Shown here: positions 63,003 to 64,000 of the stretch, piece after piece
How the letters are laid out: each line of letters starts with the position of its first letter
Numbering within the stretch: position 1 is the first letter of the stretch
NCBI RefSeq assembly: GCF_004684345.1
Contig: NZ_CP038469.1
Coordinates: forward strand, 248,001 to 312,000
Origin: Citrobacter tructae
Lineage (GTDB): Bacteria > Pseudomonadota > Gammaproteobacteria > Enterobacterales > Enterobacteriaceae
Length of the DNA stretch: 64,000 nt
Direction: 5' to 3'
The notes under the pieces: generated by a model
Told to the model about the DNA's origin: nothing
Databases searched by the model: none
What the model saw: the letters and a program-made list of their open reading frames with translations, nothing else
Program-made: the position numbers and the translations under genes

Positions 63003-63590
63003 ATGAACCATGTCTGGGGGCTATTTTCCCATCCCGATCGTGAAATGCACGTGATTAACAGCGAAAACGAAAGCGTTTCGCATCACTATACCCACCATGT
63101 CCTGCTGATGGCGGCAATCCCGGTTATTTGCGCATTTATTGGCACCACGCAAATCGGCTGGAATTTTGGCGACGGCAACGTATTACAGTTATCCCTGTTG
63201 ACTGGATTTGTGATGGCAATTCTGTTTTACGGTGTGATGCTGGCAGGCGTGGCCGTTATGGGCAGGGTTATCTGGTGGATGGCGCGTAACTATCCTCAGC
63301 GTCCTTCGCTGGCACACTGCATGGTCTTTGCCGGCTATGTTGCCACACCGCTGTTTTTAAGTGGGCTAGTGGCGTTGTATCCGCTGGTCTGGCTGTGTGC
63401 CTTAGTCGGGACGATCGCGCTGTTTTACACCGGTTATTTGCTGTATCTCGGCATCCCGACATTCCTGAATATCAGCAAAGAGGAAGGGCTAAGCTTTTCC
63501 AGCTCAACGCTGGCAATCGGTGTACTGGTGCTCGAGGTTCTGTTGGCGATTACGGTGATCTTGTGGGGGTACGGGTACCGGTTGTTCTAA
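63003..63590 (+). CDS. yohC: Yip1 domain inner-membrane protein YohC
   Basis: Five-helix membrane protein of the Yip1 family, 195 aa as in E. coli. The start MNHVWGLFSHPDREM is followed by a helix-rich body with RPSLAHCMVFAGYVATPLFLS. Function unknown. The gene lies upstream of pbpG. Confidence 0.93.
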   Translation: MNHVWGLFSHPDREMHVINSENESVSHHYTHHVLLMAAIPVICAFIGTTQIGWNFGDGNVLQLSLLTGFVMAILFYGVMLAGVAVMGRVIWWMARNYPQRPSLAHCMVFAGYVATPLFLSGLVALYPLVWLCALVGTIALFYTGYLLYLGIPTFLNISKEEGLSFSSSTLAIGVLVLEVLLAITVILWGYGYRLF

Positions 63591-63610
63591 GACCACAATC
63601 TGTCTGCGCT

Positions 63611-63638
63611 GCGTTGCTGGTGTAAAAGCCAGCAATGC
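63611..63638 (+). terminator. Hairpin after yohC
   Basis: Ten-bp stem (63611-63620 with 63629-63638, one G-U pair) and an 8-nt loop, 20 bp past the yohC stop. No T-run follows, so it is a weak or rho-assisted terminator at best. Confidence 0.4.
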
Positions 63639-63770
63639 AGCATTTCGAGATGATTCTCCTGTGGCGACAACGCTGCCGGGTCGTTATGATGCCTGAGCTA
63701 GCTTGAGATTATTCTTTATCTCGGGCGGTGTGCGTTGTGACGTGCGTGAACCATTATCAGAAATCTCATC

Positions 63771-64000
63771 ATGCTTAAATTCCGAGTTTCATTATTAAGC
63801 CTTGCCCTGGTGCTGGCAGTTCCTTTTGCACCCCAAGCCGTGGCAAAAACGGCGGCTACCGCAGCAGCCTCTCAACCCGAGATTGCGTCTGGTAGTGCGA
63901 TGATTGTTGATTTGAATACCAACAAAGTCATCTATTCGAACCATCCGGATCTTGTGCGTCCGATTGCGTCGATCACCAAATTAATGACGGCGATGGTGGT
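63771..64000 (+). CDS. pbpG: D-alanyl-D-alanine endopeptidase PBP7 (3' end outside window)
   Basis: Low-molecular-weight penicillin-binding protein that cuts peptidoglycan crosslinks. The first 76 codons are visible. A signal peptide (residues 1-25, ending PQAVA/K) precedes the mature start. The serine-active-site tetrad SITK lies at residues 67-70, as SxxK requires (SISK in E. coli). The window ends three residues after the SITK helix region begins. Confidence 0.95.
   Translation, partial: MLKFRVSLLSLALVLAVPFAPQAVAKTAATAAASQPEIASGSAMIVDLNTNKVIYSNHPDLVRPIASITKLMTAMV

Overview
The window is chromosomal DNA of an enterobacterium of the Escherichia/Salmonella/Citrobacter group. Nearly every protein reads as a close but non-identical ortholog of an Escherichia coli K-12 protein, and the gene order follows the 47-49 minute region of the E. 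coli map. Three gene blocks (uxuA plus torCAD with a MocR-type regulator; a Dcu-type transporter, a racemase and a HypT-like regulator; a SAM methyltransferase) and an Iha-like receptor at the cirA position differ from K-12. Citrobacter is my best guess for the genus, but this is inference from memory and not a search result. I see no tRNA, rRNA, CRISPR array, insertion sequence, prophage or plasmid gene.

Layout: 1-11.7 kb holds radD (cut by the left edge), rsuA, bcr, yejG, the yejABEF oligopeptide/microcin C importer operon, the c-di-GMP phosphodiesterase pdeN and the cell-wall hydrolase mepS. 12.1-16.9 kb holds lpxT, the zinc GTPase yeiR, and a divergent pair yeiQ/uxuA that together would convert D-fructuronate to 2-keto-3-deoxygluconate. 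16.9-22.8 kb is an accessory block: a MocR-type regulator divergent from a complete torC-torA-torD-like TMAO/S-oxide respiration operon. 22.9-29.2 kb returns to the conserved backbone: efpL, yeiW, setB and the fructose PTS operon fruBKA, whose leader contains two Cra operators and a terminator-like hairpin.

29.3-32.6 kb is a second accessory block (Dcu-type dicarboxylate transporter, aspartate/glutamate-type racemase, HypT-like LysR regulator) inserted between fruA and the pseudouridine operon psuK-psuG-psuT. It is followed by the kinase/HTH fusion yeiI, nfo, yeiH, yeiE, lysP, and a Fur-box-controlled TonB-dependent receptor that is more like Iha/IrgA than like K-12 CirA. 44.5-52.6 kb holds yeiG, folE-yeiB, galS and the galactose ABC operon mglBAC with recognisable CRP and GalR/GalS operators. 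52.6-64 kb holds preA-preT (pyrimidine reduction), yeiS-sanA, cdd with a CRP/CytR promoter, yohJK, dusC, the 27-residue membrane peptide yohP, an accessory methyltransferase, mdtQ, yohD, yohC and the start of pbpG.

The metabolic theme is scavenging: peptides, fructose, hexuronates, pseudouridine, pyrimidine nucleosides, galactose, lysine and iron-siderophores, plus an alternative electron acceptor. Repeats are few: a full ERIC element, an internally deleted ERIC remnant, one REP pair and one single REP. The least explained items are the MocR-tor pairing, the Dcu/racemase/HypT-like block, the fruB leader, and the operator-like repeats in front of psuK.
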